The notes under the pieces: generated by a model
What the model was told of the DNA's origin: nothing
Seen by the model: the letters and a program-made list of their open reading frames with translations, nothing else
Databases searched by the model: none
From: Bacillus manliponensis
Lineage (GTDB): Bacteria > Bacillota > Bacilli > Bacillales > Bacillaceae_G
Reading direction: 5' to 3'
DNA: 64,000 nucleotides
Assembly (NCBI RefSeq): GCF_000712595.1
Contig: NZ_JOTN01000004.1
Span: forward strand, 1 to 64,000
Shown here: piece after piece, positions 9,110 to 16,846 of the stretch
Numbering within the stretch: position 1 is the stretch's first letter
Layout: every line of letters starts with the position of its first letter
Translations under genes and position numbers: made by a program

Positions 9110-9196
9110 GATGAATACGAAGCTGCATACGTAGGTGAAGAGGATGTTTCACAGAATGTTGATAAGCCGGGGATTGTTGATGAGGAGAACTTCTGA
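9110..9196 (+). pseudogene. 3' fragment of an unknown gene
   Basis: 28 codons with protein-like composition (DEYEAAYVGEEDVSQN, then KPGIVDEENF) ending in TGA. A TAA lies two codons upstream in frame and there is no start codon. It reads as the C-terminal tail of a lost protein of unknown family. Confidence 0.35.
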
Positions 9197-9198
9197 TA

Positions 9199-9330
9199 AT
9201 GATGCGTTATGTCAACCTAACATGTATAGGATATACACTGTTTCTTATTCAACTAAAGGTGCAGTTTAACGCAAGAAGGATTGCAGGAAAAAATATACAA
9301 CAATTAGAAATACTTAAAATAATAAACTAA
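9199..9330 (+). CDS. Possible 43-residue hypothetical protein
   Basis: Open frame ATG 9199 to TAA 9330, ending 19 nt before plsY, with a hydrophobic N-terminal half and a charged amphipathic C-terminal half (MMRYVNLTCIGYTLF, then RRIAGKNIQQLEILK). No convincing ribosome binding site is seen. It could be a decayed remnant or a small membrane-associated peptide translated ahead of plsY. Low confidence. Confidence 0.25.
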   Translation: MMRYVNLTCIGYTLFLIQLKVQFNARRIAGKNIQQLEILKIIN

Positions 9331-9349
9331 GTGAGGAGATAATACTACT

Positions 9350-9922
9350 TTGAACATTTTAACTCTGATTTTAAGTTATTTAATAGGCTCAATTTCATTT
9401 GCTTTAATAGTCGGTAAAATGTTTTATAAGAAAGATATTCGTGATTATGGTAGTGGTAATCTTGGTGCAACTAATGCTTATAGAGTTTTAGGCATAAAAG
9501 CAGGAGTAATTGTTGCAATTGCTGATATATTAAAAGGTACATTTGCTTGTTTACTTCCACTAATACTTAGTTCTACGATTAACCCTATTGTATGTGGTTT
9601 ATTAGTCATATTGGGACACATATTTTCTGTATTTGCTAGTTTTAAAGGTGGAAAAGCTGTTGCGACAGCAACTGGAGTTTTTTTATTTTTGTCACCTTTA
9701 GGTGTTTTGGTTGGTTTTGTTGTGTTTGTGCTAACTTTGTTATTTACTAAGTATGTATCACTAAGTTCAATGTTGGCTGGTATAGCATTATTTATTTATA
9801 GTCTAATATTTGAAGATAAAGTTATCATAGCACTTTCTCTACTAATAATCGTATCAATAATCATTCTTCATCGACAAAATATAAAGAGAATTCTAAATGG
9901 AACAGAGAACAAAATAGTCTAA
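9350..9922 (+). CDS. plsY: Acyl-phosphate glycerol-3-phosphate acyltransferase PlsY, accessory copy
   Basis: 190-residue membrane enzyme that transfers the acyl group of acyl-phosphate to glycerol-3-phosphate, the first step of phospholipid synthesis. TTG start with GAGGAG upstream. Family motifs are present: GSGNLGATN (34-42) and KGGKAVATATG (99-109), with about five membrane helices. Its place among mobile remnants, far from parE/parC where the core plsY usually sits in Bacillus, suggests an extra copy. It is slightly shorter than usual only at the charged C-terminus. Confidence 0.9.
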   Translation: MNILTLILSYLIGSISFALIVGKMFYKKDIRDYGSGNLGATNAYRVLGIKAGVIVAIADILKGTFACLLPLILSSTINPIVCGLLVILGHIFSVFASFKGGKAVATATGVFLFLSPLGVLVGFVVFVLTLLFTKYVSLSSMLAGIALFIYSLIFEDKVIIALSLLIIVSIIILHRQNIKRILNGTENKIV

Positions 9923-10011
9923 AAATATTGAGTATTATTTGTTAAGCTAACGGGTGCTTTAATTGAGCAAGAAACTAAAAACTTTTAACTTCCGCTTTCG
10001 AGAATTATGTA

Positions 10012-10048
10012 AATGAGCTGTCCATATGGGCGGCTTATTGTATTTTTT
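10012..10048 (+). terminator. Terminator linked to the Tn3-type end
   Basis: Near-palindrome AATGAGCTGTCC (10012-10023) / GGGCGGCTTATT (10028-10039) followed by GTATTTTTT. The same hairpin plus flank recurs in inverted orientation at about 57488-57514, again next to a GCTTAGCGTGG-type sequence, so it belongs to a repeated mobile end. Confidence 0.65.
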
Positions 10049-10087
10049 GCTTAGCGTGGTTTTGTTCCAAAATGCTGGCGGTACCCC
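10049..10087 (-). mobile_element. Terminal inverted repeat of a Tn3-family transposon (Tn4430-like)
   Basis: Read on the minus strand the 39 bp begin GGGGTACCGCCAGCATTTTG and end CCACGCTAAGC, the shape of the 38-bp ends of Tn3-family elements such as Tn4430. The outer GGGG end faces right, so the element body would have been to the left. No transposase or resolvase is visible, so this is a solo end or decayed element. Confidence 0.7.
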
Positions 10088-10200
10088 GACTGGGAATTTG
10101 GTTTTCTTTTGTTTTTCGACAGGAAACGACATACCACTAAACACTTTCCTGATATAATCTCAACGAATCATACATATTGCAGGTGGTTTCAAGTCAAAGG

Positions 10201-10232
10201 GAGCACTCTAGAGAGTGCTCTTATATTTTTTG
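10201..10232 (+). terminator. Hairpin with T-run upstream of membrane gene
   Basis: The 20-bp perfect palindrome GAGCACTCTAGAGAGTGCTC is followed by TTATATTTTTTG. It lies 27 nt before the next start codon, so it may terminate upstream transcription or act as an attenuator. Confidence 0.65.
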
Positions 10233-10246
10233 TTGGAGGACTATTC

Positions 10247-10543
10247 ATGAGCTTAAAACTAAAATACATTCTATATTTCTTTTCTTATTTTCTTGTTTAT
10301 CCATTTTCGTTTCCAATCATATTCCCTATTGGAATGTGGTTATCAAACCCTGAATTATCTAAAAATACAGTGGGTTTAGGTTTTTTTATTCTTTGTGCAT
10401 CTGTTACAATTTTAGGCGCGGGGTGCTTAAATGTTGTTTTTAAAAATGGTACAAATTTAGATAAGAACACCAAATACTCATGGGCTATTTTTATTTCACA
10501 TTTAATTCTTATACCACTAACTTATATACTCTATACTAATTAG
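10247..10543 (+). CDS. Small membrane protein, unknown
   Basis: 98 residues with three probable membrane segments (about 6-32, 41-62 and 75-95). TTGGAGGA precedes ATG 10247; an in-frame ATG further upstream overlaps the hairpin and is not used. No family recognised. The 32 codons right after its stop, in the same frame, are a fragment of another protein. Confidence 0.55.
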   Translation: MSLKLKYILYFFSYFLVYPFSFPIIFPIGMWLSNPELSKNTVGLGFFILCASVTILGAGCLNVVFKNGTNLDKNTKYSWAIFISHLILIPLTYILYTN

Positions 10544-10639
10544 TATAGAGTATCTCCTGAACGTTATGTAGAACACGGCGAAGTCAAAGCTGATGTGTTT
10601 GGGGGACGAGAAGTGCCGAAGGATATGGTAGATAAATAG
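10544..10639 (+). pseudogene. C-terminal fragment, possible polymorphic-toxin tail
   Basis: An open stretch of 31 codons without a start, ending TAG, encodes YRVSPERYVEHGEVKADVFG and then GREVPKDMVDK. The YRVSP start and GREVP end look like the tail of a secreted toxin domain, but I cannot place the family. A terminator follows at once. Confidence 0.3.
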
Positions 10640-10640
10640 A

Positions 10641-10670
10641 AACCGCGCTTAAACATAAGCGCGGTTCTTT
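10641..10670. terminator. Bidirectional terminator
   Basis: Arms AACCGCGCTT (10641-10650) and AAGCGCGGTT (10657-10666) with T-rich/A-rich sides. It serves the fragment to the left and the minus-strand secreted pseudogene to the right. Confidence 0.8.
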
Positions 10671-10672
10671 GA

Positions 10673-10975
10673 TTAATATCTATTTCCCTCGTAGCATCTA
10701 GTATAAACCCCAGTATTATAATCATAATGCATAGCTTTAAAATACCACGTAATACGATTAGGTCCATCTGTTCAATAATTTGCAAAAGAACCATGTGTAT
10801 TTTGCATTGACATTTTTAAAGTATGGCTACTTGGAGGACAAACTGATGAGTATGGTAAATTTGATGAAGAAAGAGTTTTCACACTATCGACTGTAGGTGT
10901 AGAAGCTGAAACTCCCATACCTCCCGTTAATGCAAATCCAGTTGCTAATGCACCTGCTATTAATTTTTTAAACAT
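10673..10975 (-). pseudogene. Secreted small protein interrupted by an in-frame TGA
   Basis: From ATG 10975 (AAGGGGA upstream) the frame encodes a signal peptide (MFKKLIAGALATGFAL, cleavage near VSAS) and a short mature part. A TGA at 10772-10774 interrupts it after 67 residues. The same frame then stays open for 32 more codons of good protein sequence (TDGPNRITWYFKAMHYDYN, then GVYTRCYEGNRY) up to TAA 10673. Total design length is 100 residues. A single base change explains the break. The full product would be a small exported protein with two Cys residues. Family unknown. Confidence 0.65.
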
Positions 10976-11213
10976 ATAACTATCCCCTTTACACTTAATT
11001 TTTTTGGTACAATTCAAGCATATTCCTTTTAACCAAATGTTTAAATATTTAGAAAATTTAGAAATAATAAGTAGAACATTCACCGTTTTCTGTATAATTT
11101 TTAGAAAATAATTACATTAATAGAAGTGATATAATACATTTAGTAGGCTGTCCCTTCCATAAGCTTACTGCTCATGCAAATGAGATGGATAATACTTATA
11201 CCCAAAGAAACCC

Positions 11214-11250
11214 AAAAAGAAAAGCCACTATATTAGTGGCTTTTCTTTTT
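11214..11250. terminator. Near-perfect bidirectional terminator
   Basis: 17-bp arms (11214-11230 and 11234-11250) containing AAAAGCCACTA / TAGTGGCTTTT around a 3-nt loop, with A-run and T-run flanks. It follows the minus-strand fragment at 11249-11491. Confidence 0.85.
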
Positions 11251-11491
11251 ACCAATCAACATCATTTATATTAGTACCTGATATTGCTTCAAAATCAATA
11301 TTTAAATTTCTATCGCTGCCATACGAAATTTCATACATGCCCGCTCTCATACCTTGTGAATATCCCGCTTTATGATTTGCCCACTGATTTTGACCTGGTC
11401 CTATTTTAGTTGAAATGTACTTATGGCCACTACTTACATGCTTTACAGTAAGATTTACATTACTATTAGTTCTACGAGCCTTTTTCGTTTT
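11249..11491 (-). pseudogene. C-terminal fragment of a secreted-type protein
   Basis: About 80 open codons without start, bounded upstream by TAG, encoding segments such as VNLTVKHVSSGHKYISTK, GYSQGMRAGMYEISYGS and ending NDVDW. The pattern GxYxIxxxxD ... ISG resembles the C-terminal part of the intact secreted gene at 11634-12095 (GNYYIEIEADPEG ... ISSG), so both may belong to one exported beta-rich family. The 5' half is lost. Confidence 0.45.
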
Positions 11492-11633
11492 CTACTGGTT
11501 ACAATAACGCTGGTACTAGGTCTATACAAAAATTGAATATTTTATTGATAAATATAACCAAAATATCACAATTTCAGGTGAAATAGACTACATTGGGATT
11601 GTGTTTAAAACAAAGAAAGGGGGATATTGTGAA

Positions 11634-12095
11634 ATGAAGAAATTTTCAACCATTTTCGCAACGTTAGGAATAGCTTTTAGCCTATCTTCACCAACAGCAT
11701 TAGCAGTGGATTGTTATGATTCAGGGACGTGGGATATAGTACATAGTAGCAACCCATATGATGGTACTAAAGACTATAGTAAAGAACAAGCAATTTGTGC
11801 AGGGAATCTAGTTACGGATGGAAGTATTAAAGTAAAATCAACCCATCCAAATCCTGGGGAATTGACTCTGACCATTTCTTTTAAGGAAGAAAGAAGAGGG
11901 CCAGATAAAACAATAAAAACGAAAACAATCAAAAATTATGAAGTCAACAGTGGCTCAAAATCTATTAAAATTAATGCAGGTGATGTAGAACTAGGTAATT
12001 ATTATATAGAAATAGAAGCCGATCCAGAAGGGGATTTTGGTACTGACGAGTATACAATTATTAGCTCTGGGGATTTTACTTCAACAACTAATTAA
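11634..12095 (+). CDS. Secreted protein, unknown family
   Basis: 153 residues with a classic signal peptide (KK start, hydrophobic core, cleavage after ALA near residue 24). The mature part is about 130 residues, beta-rich by composition, with two Cys near the start (CYDSG and ICAGN), possibly a disulfide. ATG 11634 is chosen because AAAGGGGG lies about 9 nt upstream. The closest local relative is the truncated minus-strand gene to its left. Function unknown; the 'TLTISF ... GNYYIEIEA' pattern suggests a small beta-sandwich. Confidence 0.65.
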   Translation: MKKFSTIFATLGIAFSLSSPTALAVDCYDSGTWDIVHSSNPYDGTKDYSKEQAICAGNLVTDGSIKVKSTHPNPGELTLTISFKEERRGPDKTIKTKTIKNYEVNSGSKSIKINAGDVELGNYYIEIEADPEGDFGTDEYTIISSGDFTSTTN

Positions 12096-12116
12096 TAATA
12101 CTTATTGAATGATCTT

Positions 12117-12151
12117 AATTCGAAAAGTTCCATGATGGAACCTTTCGAATT
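12117..12151 (+). terminator. Hairpin after the secreted gene
   Basis: AATTCGAAAAGTTCC pairs with GGAACCTTTCGAATT (one bulge) 22 nt after the stop. The T-tail is weak (TTTG). The following 12152-12308 stretch has another hairpin, GGGACCACCTC / GAGGTGGCCCC at about 12219-12254, and no gene. Confidence 0.5.
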
Positions 12152-12308
12152 TGCCACAAAATCACCATTTTACACAACATTAACTCCCATAGATAACCCT
12201 AGGAGGAAAATTCGAACTTCTGGGACCACCTCTGATGAGTTTGCATGAGGTGGCCCCCTGCTATGACTTGTATCATACCTGAATTGTTATTTTGATTAGA
12301 ACAATGCG

Positions 12309-12356
12309 TAATCCCAGAGGTATTACATGGTAATATCCTCTGGGATTATTTTTTGC
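12309..12356 (+). terminator. Strong intrinsic terminator without an obvious gene
   Basis: TAATCCCAGAGGTATTA pairs with TAATATCCTCTGGGATTA around CATGG, then TTTTTTG. No intact gene lies between the secreted gene and this terminator, so it may end the same transcript or a lost gene. Confidence 0.7.
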
Positions 12357-12455
12357 GTTTAAACCTTGGTATTACTGGAAACACTATTTACTGAAGTTAG
12401 GACTTAGGACAAGCTTTTTAGGGAGTAATGATTTATCGGATTGCGACTCCGATTT

Positions 12456-12656
12456 TTAAACATCGGTACTTCCTTTTTCCTTCTTTATAAATAAGAAAAT
12501 GATAAAGAGTAGCAACAAGATGATAATTATCTCAAAGAAGTGTTTACGAATCATTTCATCTGGAAAAATCCAACCCACAATTCCAAGAAGTCCTAAAATC
12601 TGAATTAGAATATTTTCCTGTAATCTTTTCATAAACTCCTTAACATGTTGCTTCAT
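12456..12656 (-). CDS. Small two-helix membrane protein
   Basis: 66 residues: an amphipathic basic N-terminus (MKQHVKEFMKRLQEN), a hydrophobic segment (LIQILGLLGIVGWIF), a short charged loop and a second helix (FFEIIIILLLLFIIFLF), then KKEKGSTDV. AGGAGGA before ATG 12656 fixes the start over the longer frame. No family recognised. Its small size and two helices would also fit a holin-like or toxin-type peptide, but nothing proves this. Confidence 0.5.
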   Translation of the reverse strand: MKQHVKEFMKRLQENILIQILGLLGIVGWIFPDEMIRKHFFEIIIILLLLFIIFLFIKKEKGSTDV

Positions 12657-12870
12657 AAATGCCTTCCTCCTACATTTAAAATTTACCCTGAATTGATTTG
12701 TTGCTTTTTTATTGGGTATATAGTTTAGTTTTGTCAAATTGTATAGTTTTGATTCCGATACACAAAAAAATATTCAAGGTTTTTTACTTATGGTTTGTAC
12801 AAAGAGTACTATGTAAACTATGAATCTCGATTTTAAAAATTATAAATTGAACCCTCAAGTTGGTTTTTAT

Positions 12871-12935
12871 GGGGGAGTAATACATCGCCATCAAATTAAG
12901 AAATACATTCTTCCCCAAAACGAAAAAGTTGAGCT
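12871..12935 (+). mobile_element. IS231-type left end, solo
   Basis: GGGG-AGTAA-TA is followed by CATCGCCATCAAATTAAG (12883-12900) and an inner part CCCCAAAACGA...TGAGCT. This matches ends at 14146 and 51753 in the window and resembles IS231 ends (CATGCCCATCAACTTAAG as I recall them). No matching right end lies close by. The rest of 12657-13091 is AT-rich with no gene. Confidence 0.55.
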
Positions 12936-13091
12936 GAATTCTTATAAATAACTGTAGAGGTATAAATTTTTCGGTTCTGGTGCAAAAATATCATTTATTT
13001 TTTCGTCATCCCCATAACTTTTTAAGTAGGAAAATCGTTAAATTAGATGAATACTAATTTTATAAATTATTAAAATGAATGGGGGAAAATT

Positions 13092-14129
13092 ATGAAAGTC
13101 CTTATATTAGGAGGTACTCGCTTTTTAGGAAGAGCTTTAGTAGAAGAAGCGTTGAAAAGAGGGCATGAAGTTACCTTATTTAATCGTGGCACGAATAAAG
13201 ATGTATTTCCTGAAGTGGAGCAGCTAATCGGTAATAGAGACAGTGATGTATCAGTCTTAGAAAATCGAAAATGGGATGTTGTAATGGACACATGTGGATT
13301 TGCGCCCCATCAAATTAAAAAAATTGCCGCTGTACTTGGGGACAACATCGAACATTATACTTTTGTATCAAGTATCTCTACTTATAAAGATTGGATTCCA
13401 CTTCATATTAAGGAAGACTATCATTTACAATCTATGCCGCCTAGCGATAAGTTGAAGGCGGTTGAGGAGGGGGAAATCTCACCATATGAGTATTATGGAG
13501 CATTGAAAGTTTTATGTGAAGCGGAAGCGGAGAAACATTGGCCGAATCGTGTTTTGCATATAAGAGCAGGACTACTTGTTGGACCATTTGACTATTCAGA
13601 TCGACTCCCGTACTGGGTTCAGCGTGTAGCACAAGGTGGAAAAATAATGGTGCCGGGGCGTTCAGACCGTCCTGTTCAATTGATTGACGTAAAAGATGTA
13701 GCAACTTGGGCGCTCGATATGGCAGAAAACAGAAAAGTAGGCAAGTTCAATGTAACAGGACCGAATGATGAATTGACGATAGAAGAGCTATTAAATACTT
13801 GTAAAGCAGTAACAAACAGCGATGCTGAATTTGTATGGGTAGAAGAGCAATTTCTACTGGAAAATAAAGTGCAGCCTTGGACGGAGATGCCTTTATGGAT
13901 TCCTACATCTTTCCCGTTAGAAGGAGAAACAGAACCGTGGAAAGGTAGCTTTTTCATTAGTATAGAAAAAGCTGTTAACGCCGGTCTGTCTTTTAGACCT
14001 ATTGAAGATACAATTTGTGATGTGTATCAATGGGAGAAATCGAGAGAAGATACAGAGCGAAAAGCAGGTATATTAAGAGGAAGAGAGCGGGAATTGCTAG
14101 AAGTTTGGTTTCAGAAAGAGAAATTGTGA
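13092..14129 (+). CDS. NAD-dependent epimerase/dehydratase family protein
   Basis: 345-residue extended SDR protein. The N-terminal Rossmann motif GGTRFLG (7-13) binds NAD(P); FVSSISTYKD and the following region hold the Ser of the catalytic set, and EYYGALKVLCE carries the YxxxK pair. Substrate is probably a nucleotide sugar or related hydroxyl compound, but neighbours do not define it. GGGGGA precedes the ATG. It stands alone between IS231-type ends, so it may be a passenger gene, and a hairpin terminator follows. Confidence 0.8.
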   Translation: MKVLILGGTRFLGRALVEEALKRGHEVTLFNRGTNKDVFPEVEQLIGNRDSDVSVLENRKWDVVMDTCGFAPHQIKKIAAVLGDNIEHYTFVSSISTYKDWIPLHIKEDYHLQSMPPSDKLKAVEEGEISPYEYYGALKVLCEAEAEKHWPNRVLHIRAGLLVGPFDYSDRLPYWVQRVAQGGKIMVPGRSDRPVQLIDVKDVATWALDMAENRKVGKFNVTGPNDELTIEELLNTCKAVTNSDAEFVWVEEQFLLENKVQPWTEMPLWIPTSFPLEGETEPWKGSFFISIEKAVNAGLSFRPIEDTICDVYQWEKSREDTERKAGILRGRERELLEVWFQKEKL

Positions 14130-14184
14130 TGAGGGTATATACTCACATGCCCATCAAGTTAAGAATATGAACTACCCCCAAGAG

Positions 14185-14223
14185 AAAAAAACGCTATTCT
14201 TACCAAAAGAATAGCGTTTTTTT
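14185..14223 (+). terminator. Terminator after the epimerase
   Basis: AAAAAACGCTATTCTT pairs with AAGAATAGCGTTTTTT around a short loop, followed by more T. It lies inside the left end of the cassette. Confidence 0.85.
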
Positions 14224-14434
14224 CATTATTTAAATATGATTTTATCCGAATTTAATGGAGATTTCTCCTACAAAAGTAATAGGATTTTTATTTGAATTTG
14301 CTACCTCAGTTGGATTTATCGTATTTCAATCTCAATATAATAGTAAGTAGGTATATCGGATATGGATGTACATTACAATGATTATACATATTTCAAATTT
14401 AGAATTACAGTAACTACTGAACACGTAGTTACCA

Positions 14435-14562
14435 ATAAAGTGAAACTTCAATCAGTGGGGTTTTCTCCACCCCTCACTGATTGTCAGCCCGACCAATCGG
14501 GCTTTTACGGGCTGTTAATCGATTGAGGTGGGCGTCTTACAGCCCGCAAATAGCGGGATAAA
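14435..14562 (-). repeat. bcr1 element, copy 2, internally deleted
   Basis: Reverse-orientation bcr1 between ATAAA (14435-14439) and ATAAA (14558-14562), the complement of TTTAT. At 128 bp it lacks about 30 bp compared with the other copies: one arm and loop of the CTCCCACCT hairpin are shortened. Its edge touches the ribosome binding site of the VOC gene. Confidence 0.85.
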
Positions 14563-14578
14563 GAAAGGAATAAGCATA

Positions 14579-15037
14579 ATGATACAGAATATATACGAAA
14601 CTCATTTACATGTAAGAAATTTAGAAAAAGCAATAGATTTCTATCAAAATAAATTAGGGTTAGCATTAGCGAGAAAACTATCTAAAAGAAGAGTGGCTTT
14701 CTTTTGGGTAGGGGAAAATAAAAAACAAATGCTTGGACTATGGGAAGTGCATAATATTAAAGATTTTGAGCCGAAACATTTTGCTTTTGGTGTAGATTTA
14801 GAGTTTTTAAAGACTTCTAAATTGTGGTTAGAGGGGCGTGGAATAGAAGTGGTAGGAAGTCAGGGGAAAGGAAATCAAGAGCCAATTGTTCAAAGGTGGA
14901 TGCCCGCTGCAAGTGTATACTTTCTGGATTGTGATGGAAATAAACTAGAATTTATTTCTATGTTACATGATGATCCAGATGAATTAGAGTATGCATCTTA
15001 TTTAAGTGAATGGGATGCGGAGCACCAAGAAAAATGA
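14579..15037 (+). CDS. VOC (glyoxalase/bleomycin-resistance fold) family protein
   Basis: 152 residues with the betaalphabetabetabeta VOC pattern: ETHLHVRNLEKAIDFYQNKLG at the start gives the first metal ligand His, and FLDCDGNKLEFI carries the late Glu. VOC proteins bind a divalent metal and act as lyases, dioxygenases or drug-binding proteins. The substrate is unknown. The start ATG 14579 has AAAGGAA just upstream; the longer frame runs back into bcr1. It is the sole passenger of an IS231-ended cassette. Confidence 0.8.
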   Translation: MIQNIYETHLHVRNLEKAIDFYQNKLGLALARKLSKRRVAFFWVGENKKQMLGLWEVHNIKDFEPKHFAFGVDLEFLKTSKLWLEGRGIEVVGSQGKGNQEPIVQRWMPAASVYFLDCDGNKLEFISMLHDDPDELEYASYLSEWDAEHQEK

Positions 15038-15322
15038 ATGAAATTGTATCTATAAAACGAAAGTTCATTATATTTCCGCTCTTAAGTTGATGGGCATGTA
15101 ACGGTACCCCATACACATCAAGCTAATATTCTGAAGTACTTTCAAAGTGAAAGTTTTGTATAAAAACCTATCCTCATAATTGTAGAGAGCAGCAAATTTA
15201 AGTTGATGACTAAAGCAGCGCATCAGTGAAATTAAGATGGTTATCCTTATAAAAATGAAAGAAGTTCCGGATTATTGTAAAAAGACAATAAAGGTATTTA
15301 ATTTTAAAACCTAAAACAAGCA

Positions 15323-15354
15323 TAACCCCGCTATAAATTTAGGGCGGGGTTAAA
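15323..15354. terminator. Hairpin terminator, sequence shared with 42216-42243
   Basis: TAACCCCGC and GCGGGGTTA arms, flanked by AACAAGCA upstream and AAAAT downstream. The same AACAAGCATAACCCCG block occurs inverted after the alkylation-repair gene. The surrounding 15099-15498 stretch has degenerate IS231-like pieces (CATCAAGCTAA near 15117, TTAAGTTGATG near 15200) and no gene. Confidence 0.5.
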
Positions 15355-15498
15355 ATATAGTTGTTTAATTTTCGATATAAGATACTTCACTGTACTTAAA
15401 AATATAACAATAAAGTCGTTTGGAAATCTAAGTTTTATTTAACAATAGCGCCCTATTCTGGAATAGTCCTTTACTAACATTACCTCGTGAAGCCCTTT

Positions 15499-15621
15499 TC
15501 ACCTTTGTACTTTTCTTGTGCTTTTTGTCCCTAAAATAGTAGGTGAATACCGAACAGTTGAGGTAAGCATAACATAAATCGAGACAGCTGCCACTGCATA
15601 GATAATCGCTACGCCCCACAG
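15499..15621 (-). pseudogene. C-terminal fragment of a membrane protein
   Basis: 40 open codons ending TGA at 15499, with a hydrophobic run (VAIIYAVAAVSIYVMLTSTV) followed by RYSPTILGTKSTRKVQR. There is no start codon. It lies just downstream of the GC-rich VOC gene on the same strand and may have come in with it. Confidence 0.35.
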
Positions 15622-15662
15622 TCAACTCAAGCCTCGGTGAACTGTGGATGTCGTCGCGAGGA

Positions 15663-16079
15663 TCACGTTTTTCTGGTCGAATCCAGAACCTCCAAATAGT
15701 GCTGATTATACATAATGCCTAGGATGTTCCCAAAGGGATCGACCACGGAAGCAGTGGTGAACCCCTTGCCGCGCTCTGTGGGTGCCTCGTACTCTTTCGC
15801 TCCCATAGACAGCAGCTTCTTGAAAGTTGCTGTTACATCGTTGACGTGCCAGTACACTACAGCACCAGCCGGACCGGTCGCTGAACCATCGGGCGCGTAG
15901 CGGCTATCAATCAGGCCCAGCTCGTGCTGGTAGTCGCCGAGGCGAAACTCGGCATATCCCGGACGTTCGAAGTATGGTTCGATGCCTAATAGCTCGGCGT
16001 ACCACTTCTTTGCCGCAGTTAAATCATCCGTCCAAAAACTGACTGTGGTGAGTCCTCTTAATGTCTGTGTATCGCTCAT
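15663..16079 (-). CDS. VOC family protein of foreign base composition
   Basis: 138 residues, VOC fold: TTVSFWTDDLTAAKKWYAEL at the start, AGAVVYWHVNDVTATFKKL in the middle and VVDPFGNILGIMYN near the end, typical of glyoxalase-like or fosfomycin-resistance-like proteins. GAGGAGGA precedes ATG 16079. GC content is about 50-60% in the lines I counted, against about 35% around it, which points to recent transfer from a higher-GC donor. The neighbouring membrane-protein fragment is probably part of the same import. Substrate unknown. Confidence 0.8.
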   Translation of the reverse strand: MSDTQTLRGLTTVSFWTDDLTAAKKWYAELLGIEPYFERPGYAEFRLGDYQHELGLIDSRYAPDGSATGPAGAVVYWHVNDVTATFKKLLSMGAKEYEAPTERGKGFTTASVVDPFGNILGIMYNQHYLEVLDSTRKT

Positions 16080-16189
16080 AATCGATTTCCTCCTCAATAT
16101 TGAGTAGTGCTAAACTAAATAACATCTTCTGATTAACTTCGATTTACTTAGGGATACTCCCTTCTCTTATTCAAGAAAATGGCCGAATA

Positions 16190-16224
16190 AAAGAAGACGC
16201 CTTCTTACTTAAGAATGGCGTCCA
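16190..16224 (-). terminator. Hairpin overlapping the GNAT stop codon
   Basis: GACGCC (16196-16201) and GGCGTC (16217-16222) with an extended AGAAGG/CTTCTT inner part. On the minus strand a TTCTTTT run follows. It uses the last codons of the GNAT gene. Confidence 0.55.
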
Positions 16225-16685
16225 TTTATTGAAGAAGGGGATTTACGGATTTTTTGCATAAATAGTTCTGGATTATCAAGCTGTTCAAAACCATATTGGT
16301 TATATAATGAATGTGCATCATTAGTAGCTAACATAAACCTACGAACTCCTTGTAGTTCGGGATGTTTGGTGATAATGTTCATTAACCATTTTGATAATCC
16401 TAATTTACGATAGTTCGGTAATATAAACACATCACAAAGATACGCAAATGTTGCTGAATCTGTTATTACCCTTGCAAAACCAACTTGTTCAATAACTTCA
16501 TTACCATTTTCACCTTTATAAACACCAAAACATAAGGGAGTATTTTCAATTGACTCTTTTACTGTTTCCTTGGGTATTCCCTTTGACCAGTAAGCTTCTT
16601 GACTCAAAAAATTATGTATTAAATCCACATCCAAATACTCTTTATTAGTAGAAATCGAAAAGTCTTTATTTATCCATATTCTCAT
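16209..16685 (-). CDS. GNAT family N-acetyltransferase
   Basis: 158 residues. The acetyl-CoA fold is visible: VGFARVITDSATFAYLCDVF (strands 4-5), PNYRKLGLSKWLMNII (pyrophosphate loop, here RKLGLS instead of the usual Q/RxxGxG/A) and LATNDAHSLYNQYGF near the end. GGGGGA before the ATG. Close to the 'YeeA/PhnO-like' acetyltransferases common in Bacillus. Substrate unknown. Single-gene unit. Confidence 0.85.
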   Translation of the reverse strand: MRIWINKDFSISTNKEYLDVDLIHNFLSQEAYWSKGIPKETVKESIENTPLCFGVYKGENGNEVIEQVGFARVITDSATFAYLCDVFILPNYRKLGLSKWLMNIITKHPELQGVRRFMLATNDAHSLYNQYGFEQLDNPELFMQKIRKSPSSINGRHS

Positions 16686-16846
16686 TTCAAATCCCCCTAA
16701 ACTTTTTAAATTCTACTGTAATTATATTAAACCAATGATGTAAATATTTTTAAACTAACCTGTAACAGCAGCTTAATAAAAATCACTTCAATCCACAAAG
16801 ATTCCCTCAAAGCTTTACTCCATTAAATGGCCAGATTGTTGAATAA

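Larger units (their letters stand above)
14146..15098. mobile_element. MIC231-like cassette carrying a VOC gene and bcr1
   Basis: A 953-bp block bounded by inverted IS231-type ends: CATGCCCATCAAGTTAAGAA (14146-14165) on the left and TTAAGTTGATGGGCATG (15082-15098) on the right. It has no transposase and one passenger gene (VOC protein), plus a terminator and a bcr1 copy. Mobile insertion cassettes with IS231 ends and foreign passengers are known in this group. The 11-bp flanks are not identical, so a clean target duplication is not seen. Confidence 0.6.

Noticed and set aside
9959-10144. 61-codon minus-strand frame over the Tn3-type end
   Set aside because: It runs through the inverted repeat and terminator, and the protein shows no plausible composition.
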